Source of the DNA: DSXF01 sp964387495
Lineage (GTDB): Bacteria; Chloroflexota; Anaerolineae; Anaerolineales; Villigracilaceae
Direction: 5' to 3'
Assembly (NCBI GenBank): GCA_964387495.1
Contig: CAYLXB010000012.1
Coordinates: 1-64,000, forward strand
Length of the DNA: 64,000 nucleotides
The notes beneath the pieces were generated by a model. It made no database searches. It had not been told where the DNA came from and saw nothing but the letters and a program-made list of their open reading frames with translations. This document shows, piece after piece, positions 34,076 through 40,548 of the stretch. Position numbers and translations under genes: made by a program. Every line of letters starts with the position of its first letter. Positions within the stretch are counted from its first letter, which is position 1.

Positions 34076-34326
34076 TATTCTTCCATCAGTGCGTCGGTCA
34101 GGAAGGTGGTCACCTCGGCCTCGCTGGGCACCCGCCCGGCGCAGACCACTTTTTCGTTGATGACCAACCCGGGGGTTGCCAGGATCTTATATTTCATGAT
34201 CTCAGCATAGTCGGTCACTTTCTCGACCCTTGCCTCGATGCTCAAGGTTTTGATGGCTTTGGCGGCTATGGCGGCCAGGTTCTGGCAGTTTTGACAGCCG
34301 GGGCCAAGAACTTTGATGGTTAGCAT
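34075..34326 (-). CDS. Small thioredoxin-like protein (Thioredoxin_3/MTH895 type)
   Basis: The protein has 83 residues with active site GPGCQNCQNL near the N-terminus and cis-Pro loop ATPGLVINEKVV. Proteins of this type are redox-active and often sit beside ArsR regulators and arsenic or organo-metalloid permeases. The ribosome-binding site AAAAGGAG precedes the ATG. It follows the AhpD-like gene after a 79-nt gap with no terminator. Confidence 0.88.
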   Translation of the reverse strand: MLTIKVLGPGCQNCQNLAAIAAKAIKTLSIEARVEKVTDYAEIMKYKILATPGLVINEKVVCAGRVPSEAEVTTFLTDALMEE

Positions 34327-34405
34327 AAAACGACTCCTTTTCTTTGCTTTGTGTAAACTAAATCTTGGGCTTTATCCCTTGCTCAAATCAAAAAATGATG
34401 AGAGG

Positions 34406-34765
34406 TCAGGACTGTTTTTCTTCTCCAGGCAAAAACTGTTCCATAGCCTCCAGGGCATGCGCAGCATAAATCGAGCCCGGGCCTCCGCCCATCAGGATGC
34501 CCACGCCGATTGTTTCCATTAATTCCTGGCGGCTGGCACCTGCCGCGACGGCGTCATGAACATGATAGGCGATACAGCCCTCGCAGCCGGCGACAATGCC
34601 GATCGCCAACGCCATCAGTTCTTTGACTTTGCTGCTGAGCGCACCCTCCTCAACGGCTTTTTTATGCAGGCGGGCAAAACCAGTCATCGGACCTGGAATT
34701 TCGCTCCCAAGCTGGGCAAGGCGCTCTTCGAGGGATTTGTACATTTCAAAGTAATCGGTTTTCAT
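34406..34765 (-). CDS. AhpD-like carboxymuconolactone decarboxylase family protein
   Basis: This 119-residue protein has the redox motif CEGCIAYHVH (C61, C64, H68), as in AhpD-type disulfide reductases rather than true decarboxylases. In Mycobacterium, AhpD passes electrons from lipoyl-dihydrolipoamide succinyltransferase to AhpC. Here a lipoyl-carrier-like gene is four genes upstream, so a similar lipoyl-to-thiol transfer is an attractive inference. It overlaps osmC by 4 nt. Confidence 0.85.
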   Translation of the reverse strand: MKTDYFEMYKSLEERLAQLGSEIPGPMTGFARLHKKAVEEGALSSKVKELMALAIGIVAGCEGCIAYHVHDAVAAGASRQELMETIGVGILMGGGPGSIYAAHALEAMEQFLPGEEKQS

Positions 34766-35229
34766 CGTCCGTCCTTTACGGTGACCACCTCGATCTGTGG
34801 TTCAATGACGATCTCGGACTTCACCGAGTTGGCAACTAGGCTATATTTTTGGGCGGATTGCAGGGCACGTTTGGCACGCCTTTCGACATCTTTGGGTTCT
34901 TCGTCCCCCGCAGCGATCCGAATGACCGGCCAGAAGCGTAGGTGGGTAAAGATCTCAGTGCGGTCCAGTTCGATCAGTTTGGTACCCTCGGCCCGGCAAT
35001 CGTAAGAGAGCAGGTTGAGTTTGAAACGTTCTGTTGCCCAGATGAACATCATCATGATGCAGGTATTGGCCGCAGCTACAAAAGCATCCTCCGGGGTCAG
35101 CACGCCGGGATGCCCCTGCGCATCGGGCGGCGCAGAGAAGTCCATCTCCGGGCCGTTGCCCATGACGATGTGCCCCCAATGTTCCCCTTTCCAGGTGACG
35201 GTGGTGGTATAGGCGGCGGTGCGGCTCAT
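34762..35229 (-). CDS. OsmC-family thiol peroxidase-like protein
   Basis: This 155-residue OsmC/Ohr fold protein has the two conserved cysteines C57 (AANTCIMMM) and C78 (SYDCRAEG). OsmC/Ohr proteins reduce organic hydroperoxides and are regenerated by lipoylated proteins in several bacteria, which fits the neighbouring GcvH-like gene. It overlaps both neighbours by 4 nt. Confidence 0.85.
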   Translation of the reverse strand: MSRTAAYTTTVTWKGEHWGHIVMGNGPEMDFSAPPDAQGHPGVLTPEDAFVAAANTCIMMMFIWATERFKLNLLSYDCRAEGTKLIELDRTEIFTHLRFWPVIRIAAGDEEPKDVERRAKRALQSAQKYSLVANSVKSEIVIEPQIEVVTVKDGR

Positions 35230-35957
35230 TTGACGGCTCCTTGCTGTTCACAAAAGGCCGCATATTCCCGCGCCAGCGCGGCTGCATAGGCCTCGTCTTC
35301 GCCGGGCGGGAGCGGGTTATAGACCTTCACGGTTTCCAGTAGCTCCCGGGTCGTACTCTCTGAAGCGGGTTTGCCCGCCTCGCGTAGCTGCTGGAAGATG
35401 AGCGGGAGCGCAATCATGGTGACCGTCTGTCCGTTGACGACGATGTCTTGCACCGGGATCCCGGAGCCGCAGGAGCAGGTTGCCTGCACCGGTTCCGGCA
35501 CCTCGATCGAAATGAGTTTTTCCACGGCTCCTTTTGTGCGGTTCCAGTGTTTTTTTAGCAATTCGTCCACCAGTTCCGCAACTTGCCCGGCTGTGGCCGC
35601 CACCGCCTGCCGACCGGCCTCATTCAGGCGGCGTTTGCCTTCCGGTTTGCCCAGGCCGCGTTCAGCAACCAGTTCTGTGACCACGATGCTGGCCGCGGGT
35701 TTGCCGGAGTACATTTCCGTGCCGCGCGCCGCACAGCGTTTGTCACAGCCGTCAATGGCGATGGTCGGGTAAAAGCGGGCAAAGGCCCGGTCCCCCTCGC
35801 CGCCGGCCAGGAACAGAGGCAGGCAGATGGTGACCGTGTCCGCCGGGCGCAACTGTTCAAGGACTTTGAGAGCCGCCAGGCGGGTGACTGTTCCTTCCGG
35901 GAGTTCCTCCCCGGAACAGGTGACGATGCCGACTTTTTTCTTGGGCAGCTCAGGCAT
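35226..35957 (-). CDS. DGC-domain cysteine protein B (putative zinc-binding)
   Basis: The protein has 243 residues. The N-terminal 140 residues are a DGC domain: CSGEELPEGTV (C14), IDGCDKRCA (C71, C75). The C-terminal extension contains CSCGSG, and a strand-rich region follows. DGC proteins are predicted to bind metal through these cysteines, but no biochemical role is settled. I chose the ATG at 35957 because CAGGAGG is 5 nt upstream. It overlaps the shorter DGC gene by 8 nt, so two paralogues are made together. Confidence 0.75.
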   Translation of the reverse strand: MPELPKKKVGIVTCSGEELPEGTVTRLAALKVLEQLRPADTVTICLPLFLAGGEGDRAFARFYPTIAIDGCDKRCAARGTEMYSGKPAASIVVTELVAERGLGKPEGKRRLNEAGRQAVAATAGQVAELVDELLKKHWNRTKGAVEKLISIEVPEPVQATCSCGSGIPVQDIVVNGQTVTMIALPLIFQQLREAGKPASESTTRELLETVKVYNPLPPGEDEAYAAALAREYAAFCEQQGAVK

Positions 35958-36369
35958 TCTGGCCTCCTGGTTTTTCATTGGTCAGGTCATCCACCACGAC
36001 TGCCACCTCTTCCGCCAGCAGGCGCGCCAGCTTCTGCCCGGCTTCATTGAGCTCGGCAATGCCCTGCGGCTTGAGATCCTTGTGGCAGCGGTAGGCATCC
36101 AGCACCGCAAATTCCCGGGCGATCGTGCCGCCGTTCTGCTGCACCATCTTGGCAGCGCAGGCCAGTTTGCAGCCGTCGATGGTCACGGCCGGGCATTCCG
36201 CCGTGACAGCCCGGTATTCTTCATCCCCCAGCACCAGCAGGGCCAGTGGCACCAGCTGCGTCTGCCCGGGACGCAGTTCCTCGGTTACATCGTAAGCGGC
36301 TTCGCGGCTGACGGTGCCGTAGGGCTTGCCAATCCCACTGCAGGGTACAATAATAACTTTTTTGGTCAT
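35950..36369 (-). CDS. DGC-domain cysteine protein A (putative zinc-binding)
   Basis: This 139-residue protein has the same DGC domain as its neighbour: PCSGIGKPYGTVSR (C10), IDGCKLACA (C67, C71), plus C59. It lacks the C-terminal extension of protein B. It starts inside the stop of the GcvH-like gene (ATGA overlap). DGC genes occur elsewhere beside ArsR regulators and small thioredoxins, which supports a shared role in thiol or metalloid chemistry. Confidence 0.75.
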   Translation of the reverse strand: MTKKVIIVPCSGIGKPYGTVSREAAYDVTEELRPGQTQLVPLALLVLGDEEYRAVTAECPAVTIDGCKLACAAKMVQQNGGTIAREFAVLDAYRCHKDLKPQGIAELNEAGQKLARLLAEEVAVVVDDLTNEKPGGQNA

Positions 36370-36815
36370 GTTTTTTTTGCTTCCTCTTCCGCCTGGCTCT
36401 TCATTACCTTGAAATAAGCCTGCGGGTCGAGCAGTTTGGCTCGCTCTGTCTCCCACCCGGTGGCTTCCAGCACAGCCAGCCAGCCAGCGCCATATGGGTC
36501 CTGGTTGATGGTTTCCGGTGCATCGTTCATCGCCGGGTTGACCTCCAGGATTTTTCCACTTACAGGCGATGTGTAAGTGATATCCACCTTGATGGTCTCG
36601 ATCACTGCGGCTTCATCCCCCACAGCCAGGGCTGTTCCGGCTGGTTTGACCTCTGCAAAGGCCACATCGCCGCTGCGCTGCTGGACAAAGTCAGACAACC
36701 CGATGCGTACACGCCCGTTTTCCTCTTTTGCCCAAATACCCTCTTGGTTATAAAACCGGTCTGTAGCAACCTTGAAGGTGAATTTATCTACCGTGGTTTC
36801 CAGGAACTCAGACAT
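36366..36815 (-). CDS. GcvH-like lipoyl carrier protein
   Basis: This 149-residue protein has a lipoyl/H-protein fold. WAKEENGRVRIGLSDF matches the GcvH strand, and VIETIKVDITYTSPVSG places the lipoylated lysine at K76 (ExxK context). No gcvP, gcvT or glycine genes are near, so it is not an ordinary glycine-cleavage component. It more likely serves as a carrier, as LbpA proteins do in sulfur-oxidising Hdr-like systems. The ribosome-binding site AAAGGAG is strong, and it lies 32 nt after the radical SAM gene. Confidence 0.8.
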   Translation of the reverse strand: MSEFLETTVDKFTFKVATDRFYNQEGIWAKEENGRVRIGLSDFVQQRSGDVAFAEVKPAGTALAVGDEAAVIETIKVDITYTSPVSGKILEVNPAMNDAPETINQDPYGAGWLAVLEATGWETERAKLLDPQAYFKVMKSQAEEEAKKT

Positions 36816-36847
36816 AGTCTACTCCTTTGTAATATTCCCGTGCCGTT

Positions 36848-38095
36848 CTATGGACACTGGATGACGCCCTGCGCCCACAGGCAGCCGCCGCAAGTCGGGA
36901 AAGTATTGCCAAAGCAATCCTCTGCATTGGTCTCCAGCATGTCACAGCCGCCGCACAGCGTGCAGGCAGGGAAATCGAAGGATTGCACCCGCTGGCGGAA
37001 GGCCTGGTATTCGGGATCCATCCACAGTTCCAGCAGGCTTCGTTCGGACAGGCTCCCCACTTTGTAGCGGCGGATGGAACGTTTCTGCCGGTTCAGATAG
37101 GTCTCGTAATCATGCATCAATCCCAGGCACGGGCTGACTGTCCCATCCCAGCCCACAACGACCGCACCGCGCTCCACAAAAGGACAGCGCCCGTTGGATG
37201 CTCCCTGGATGTCGCCGTTGATGCTGACGTTGCGCCGGTCACGCAGGCTGCGGTAGAGCGCCTCGTGGGTATCGTCGTTCCAGTCCATACGCGGCAGGTT
37301 CAGGTGCGGGGCCCACTGCGTGGGCGTGGAATTGGTGCCGTCCAGGATGCGCGTGTAGAGCATTTCGGCGCACATCTCGCTGGTGTAGGGTAAGACATTG
37401 GTGACAATGTATTGCGAGATGCCCAGTTTGACGCTCTGTTGCAGCAGGGCGGGCAGGTCGGCAATGTTGCGGCGCATGGCCACGAAGGAAATCCCAAGTT
37501 CGGGCTTGCGCTGGGTCTGGTGCCGCATGTAGGCGATGCGGATGATGTTTTCCATGACCTTGGGCAGCAGCGCCCCAGGGCGCACATCGGCATAATTTTC
37601 GGCCGTCGCGCCGTCCACAGAGATCCAGAGCACATCCAGTCCAGAGGCAACCAGCTCGCGCGACATCTCCTCTGTCAATAAAAGACCGTTGCTGATCAGT
37701 TCCACCGAGGCAGCCGCGGCTTTTGCCTGGCGTACCATCCCGATGATGTTTGGGTGGAACAGCGGCTCGCCGAATCCGCCGAAGAAGATCGTCACAGGAT
37801 TGGGCAGTTCACGCAGGTTCTGCATCAGGTGTCCAAAGGTCTCGCCGCTCATATCACCCTGCGGTTCATCCCAGGCATTCCGGATGCAGGTGCGGCAGGC
37901 CAGGTTGCAGCGGCTGGTCGGCTCGATGTAGACCTTTGCCAGGTGGTTGGCAGAGCGCCGGATGCGCAGCCCGTTTTGCTCCAGGTCGACCTGGATCTCG
38001 GCGCCGGCTTGCAGCCCGTAACAGGAAATCAATTCGGCAGGCAGCACCAGCCTGCCCTGGTCATCCATGCTGAGTGGCAGGGTTTTTGGTGTCAT
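36848..38095 (-). CDS. Radical SAM/SPASM protein with AbrB-like N-terminal domain
   Basis: The protein has 415 residues. Residues 8-48 resemble a SpoVT/AbrB swapped-hairpin barrel (DDQGRLVLPAEL, then GLQAGAEIQV). The radical SAM core follows, with the [4Fe-4S] motif CxxxCxxC at C63, C67 and C70. The C-terminal SPASM-type region has many cysteines (CLGLMHDYE, CTLCGGCDMLE, CFGNTFPTCGGC) for auxiliary clusters. Such enzymes modify peptides or other proteins. No obvious precursor peptide is adjacent. It overlaps arsR by ATGA and should be co-translated. Confidence 0.85.
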   Translation of the reverse strand: MTPKTLPLSMDDQGRLVLPAELISCYGLQAGAEIQVDLEQNGLRIRRSANHLAKVYIEPTSRCNLACRTCIRNAWDEPQGDMSGETFGHLMQNLRELPNPVTIFFGGFGEPLFHPNIIGMVRQAKAAAASVELISNGLLLTEEMSRELVASGLDVLWISVDGATAENYADVRPGALLPKVMENIIRIAYMRHQTQRKPELGISFVAMRRNIADLPALLQQSVKLGISQYIVTNVLPYTSEMCAEMLYTRILDGTNSTPTQWAPHLNLPRMDWNDDTHEALYRSLRDRRNVSINGDIQGASNGRCPFVERGAVVVGWDGTVSPCLGLMHDYETYLNRQKRSIRRYKVGSLSERSLLELWMDPEYQAFRQRVQSFDFPACTLCGGCDMLETNAEDCFGNTFPTCGGCLWAQGVIQCP

Positions 38096-38475
38096 GGTTT
38101 TTTTGTCTCTTTGAGAGGGCTTTTGGCGGCTTCGGGGTTGCAGTGCGGGCAGGGGCAGGCTTTTACGGGCTTCACCGGCTGGCGTTCGCGGCCGGATAAC
38201 CGGATGGCCGTGTCGATCAGGACGTAGATTTCGGGCCGGGTGACGCGGTAGTAGATATTCCAACCATCCCGGCGGTCCTCCACCAGGTTGGCTTCCCGCA
38301 AGATCATCAGGTGCTGGGAAATATACGCCTGGCGGTGGCCGAGGTGTGCTTCCAGGTGGCAGACACACTGCTCGCCCTCCCGCAGGGCGTCCAGGATGGC
38401 CAGCCGGGCTGGGTTGGTCAGGACCTTGAACAGGTCGGTCTCAGACTGGAAGGTGGGATCGCGTTTTGTAATCAT
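38092..38475 (-). CDS. ArsR/SmtB-family repressor with Cys metal site
   Basis: This 127-residue winged-helix regulator begins the operon. LTNPARLAILDAL starts the DNA-binding region and GEQCVCHL (C37, C39) is the alpha-3 CVC motif that binds As(III), Cd or Pb in ArsR-type sensors. The tail CPCPHC (C107, C109, C112) adds further thiol ligands. HRQAYISQHLMILR is the recognition helix. I chose the ATG at 38475, but a TTG two codons earlier is possible. The gene lies under its own inverted-repeat operator, so it should repress itself and the ten genes downstream. Confidence 0.92.
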   Translation of the reverse strand: MITKRDPTFQSETDLFKVLTNPARLAILDALREGEQCVCHLEAHLGHRQAYISQHLMILREANLVEDRRDGWNIYYRVTRPEIYVLIDTAIRLSGRERQPVKPVKACPCPHCNPEAAKSPLKETKKP

Positions 38476-38523
38476 ATTCAATCGTCCGAATATGATTTTA
38501 TGCAGTATGCAGGCTGCTGTCAG
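38471..38523 (-). promoter_or_regulatory. ArsR-operon promoter with inverted-repeat operator
   Basis: The minus strand has CTGACA (38518-38523), 17 nt, TAAAAT (38495-38500), start near 38488. A perfect 9-bp inverted repeat ATCATATTC-N8-GAATATGAT (38471-38496) covers the start site and the ATG. It is the right size and position for an ArsR/SmtB dimer to block transcription. Confidence 0.8.
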
Positions 38524-38697
38524 GTGTGGTTTGTCACCCGCCCTTCATGCTTTTGTCATATCTCCGAATCTCAACGGTAGTGGAATTTTGGATTGAAGAC
38601 CCCGGAAGATATTCCGTATTTTGGGCGTCTATTGGTACTTGCCCGCGCCCTTCATCGAAACATTCAGGGCAGTGCAGTCAGGATAATAATGGCAGAG

Positions 38698-39117
38698 CTA
38701 AAAACCCTGTTCTGCCAGCCAGTCCGTGACCTTGGATGCGATCTGGTCGCGCACCTGGCGGAATTTCTCCAACTGTTCGGCTTCCGTCGCCTGCGCCTCG
38801 GCGGGGTCGTCGAAGGGCCAATGCAGGCGCACGCTGACGCCAGGGAAGATGGGGCAGTTCTTCTCGGCGTTGGCGCAGACGGTGATGAGGTAGCCAAAGT
38901 GTTCTCCCAGGAACTGCGACAGAGGCTTGGACTTATGGGCGCTCATATCGAAGCCGGCTTCCTCCATCACCCTGATGGTAAGCGGGTGCAGGCCTTTTGG
39001 TTCCAGCCCGCCGCTGAAAACATCGAAGTGCTCGCCGCCATACCGGCGCAGGAAGGCTTCGGCCATCTGGCTGCGGGCGGAATTACCGGTGCATAAAAAC
39101 AGGACTCTTGCTTTCAT
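38698..39117 (-). CDS. arsC: Arsenate reductase, thioredoxin-coupled (low-molecular-weight phosphatase fold)
   Basis: The protein has 139 residues. The P-loop CTGNSARS (C9) is followed by the redox pair C81 and C88 in TVCANAEKNCP, the arrangement of the Staphylococcus-type ArsC, and DDP near residue 104 supplies the general acid. It reduces arsenate to arsenite using thioredoxin. It lies 16 nt after a 24-residue membrane peptide and downstream of a PHO box, not in the ArsR operon that follows. No arsenite efflux pump is in the window. Confidence 0.9.
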   Translation of the reverse strand: MKARVLFLCTGNSARSQMAEAFLRRYGGEHFDVFSGGLEPKGLHPLTIRVMEEAGFDMSAHKSKPLSQFLGEHFGYLITVCANAEKNCPIFPGVSVRLHWPFDDPAEAQATEAEQLEKFRQVRDQIASKVTDWLAEQGF

Positions 39118-39133
39118 TTTTCATTTCTCCAGT

Positions 39134-39208
39134 TTACTTCGAAGGACGTCCCTGCACGGCAAAGACCACAAACAGGCTGATGGTGATGAATACCAAAAAT
39201 ATGGTCAT
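39134..39208 (-). CDS. 24-residue membrane peptide under PHO-box control
   Basis: The ATG at 39208 has GAAAGGATTG as ribosome-binding site. The 24 residues are one hydrophobic helix (MTIFLVFITISLFVVFAV) with a basic end (QGRPSK), reminiscent in size and shape of KdpF-type or YkgO-like small membrane subunits. It lies between a PHO-box promoter and arsC. The coding call rests on the ribosome-binding site, the helix and the position. Confidence 0.6.
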   Translation of the reverse strand: MTIFLVFITISLFVVFAVQGRPSK

Positions 39209-39230
39209 ATCAATCCTTTCGATATGACTC

Positions 39231-39285
39231 ATGATAGCAAAAAACGGTTAACGTCCATCTAAAGGTGAGTTAACAGCCGGTTAAG
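39231..39285 (-). promoter_or_regulatory. PHO box and -10 before the small peptide and arsC
   Basis: On the minus strand the heptads CTTAACC, GTTAACT, TTTAGAT and GTTAACC repeat every 11 nt (39285 down to 39246). After 9 nt comes TATCAT (39231-39236). Start is near 39224, 16 nt before the ATG. The geometry is identical to that upstream of pstS. The box overlaps the stop codon of the PhoR-like kinase. Confidence 0.8.
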
Positions 39286-40528
39286 GATTTCTCATGACCG
39301 GAATGCTGAAGTAAAACGTGCTCCCCCGTCCTTCTTCGCTCTCTGCCCGGATGCGCCCGCCGTGCGCCTCCACCAGGTGGCGGGCGATCGAAAGCCCCAG
39401 CCCCGTCCCCCCGCCGGAGCGGGCGCGGTCGGCCTTGTAGAACCGCTCGAAGATGCGCGGCAGGTCGTCGGCTGGGATGCCCACCCCGGTGTCGCGCACC
39501 GAAAAGACGACCATCTCTCCGTCCTGATCCCGGGCGGCGGAAATCAGGATCTCTCCTCCCGGCGGTGTGAACTTGACCGCATTGTGCACCAGGTTCATCA
39601 AGGCCTGCTCCAGGCGCGGCGGGTCGGCGCGTACCGCAGGCAGGTCCGGCGGGCAGTCCACGCGCAGCCTCAGCCGGGCGCGCTCTGCCTGCAGGAACAT
39701 GCGCTCGAAGACCGAATTCACCAGCGCCGCAGGGGAGAGCGCCCGCACTTTCAGCGGCGCCTGCCCCGACTCGATTCGTGAGAGTTCCAACAGTTCGTTC
39801 ACGATCTGGATCATGGCGTCCACTTCGATCTGCATCCGCCCCACAAAGCGCCGCGCGGCCGGCGGGTCTTCCAGGGCGCCGTCGTGCAGGGTCTCGGCCA
39901 GGGTCTTCAGGGAGGCCAGCGGCGTGCGCAGTTCGTGCGAAAGGTTGCTGACGAAATCGCGCCGCACCGTCTCCAGGCGGCGCAGGCGGGTCAGGTCCTG
40001 TAACAGGAGCAGGGTCTCACCGCCGCCCGCCATCGGGATGACATTCACCTGCAGGGAACGGCGCGGTATCCCGATTTCCACTTCCCCGGTGACGATATCC
40101 TTCTGCTGGCTGGCACGCCGCCATAATTCGGCCAGCTGGTGATCGCGCAGCACCTCCACCAGTGTGATCCCCTCTTCAACCGGGAAGAGCCGCGCGGCTG
40201 CCGGGTTGGACAGGCGCACAATTCCTTCGGCATCCACGATCAGCACGGCATCGGTCATCTGGTCCAGCACGGCGGCCAGTTGCGAGCGTTCGGATTCCAG
40301 TCCGGCCAGGCGTTCTGCAAATGCCCGCCTCAACCCCGCGACTGCACTGGCCAGCTCCCCCAGTGCCGGGTCGGACTCTGGTAGGTCGGTTGCTTTTTCT
40401 CCGGCTGCTGCCCCGTGTATGGCCTGCGCCAGTTCATCTGCCGAGCGGCGCAGGCGGGTCAGCCGTACGGCCAGCCAGGCAACGGCCATCAGGGCAAGAA
40501 TCAGGGCAGCCAAAAGAATGTAGTTCAT
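39281..40528 (-). CDS. phoR: PhoR-type sensor histidine kinase
   Basis: The protein has about 415 residues: one N-terminal membrane helix (3-24), an Ala-rich linker, a PAS domain (about 88-185), then HisKA with H-box SNLSHELRTPLA, N-box MNLVHNAVKF, G1 DTGVGIP and G2 GGGTGLGLSIA. All catalytic parts are present. A single short membrane helix without an extracellular sensor domain is typical of PhoR, which senses phosphate through Pst and PhoU. It is the last gene of the second pst operon. A GTG one codon upstream is an alternative start. Confidence 0.9.
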   Translation of the reverse strand: MNYILLAALILALMAVAWLAVRLTRLRRSADELAQAIHGAAAGEKATDLPESDPALGELASAVAGLRRAFAERLAGLESERSQLAAVLDQMTDAVLIVDAEGIVRLSNPAAARLFPVEEGITLVEVLRDHQLAELWRRASQQKDIVTGEVEIGIPRRSLQVNVIPMAGGGETLLLLQDLTRLRRLETVRRDFVSNLSHELRTPLASLKTLAETLHDGALEDPPAARRFVGRMQIEVDAMIQIVNELLELSRIESGQAPLKVRALSPAALVNSVFERMFLQAERARLRLRVDCPPDLPAVRADPPRLEQALMNLVHNAVKFTPPGGEILISAARDQDGEMVVFSVRDTGVGIPADDLPRIFERFYKADRARSGGGTGLGLSIARHLVEAHGGRIRAESEEGRGSTFYFSIPVMRNP

Positions 40529-40548
40529 CACGTGGGGGTGTCCCCCGG

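Noticed and set aside
36366..36815. Glycine cleavage H protein (gcvH) of a glycine cleavage system
   Set aside because: No P, T or L protein genes are near, and the gene is embedded in an ArsR thiol operon, so only a GcvH-like carrier is called.
36848..38095. Naming the radical SAM protein as a tungsten-cofactor oxidoreductase maturase or an arsenosugar enzyme
   Set aside because: No aldehyde ferredoxin oxidoreductase, small precursor peptide or arsenic methyltransferase lies beside it. The sequence alone does not justify a substrate.
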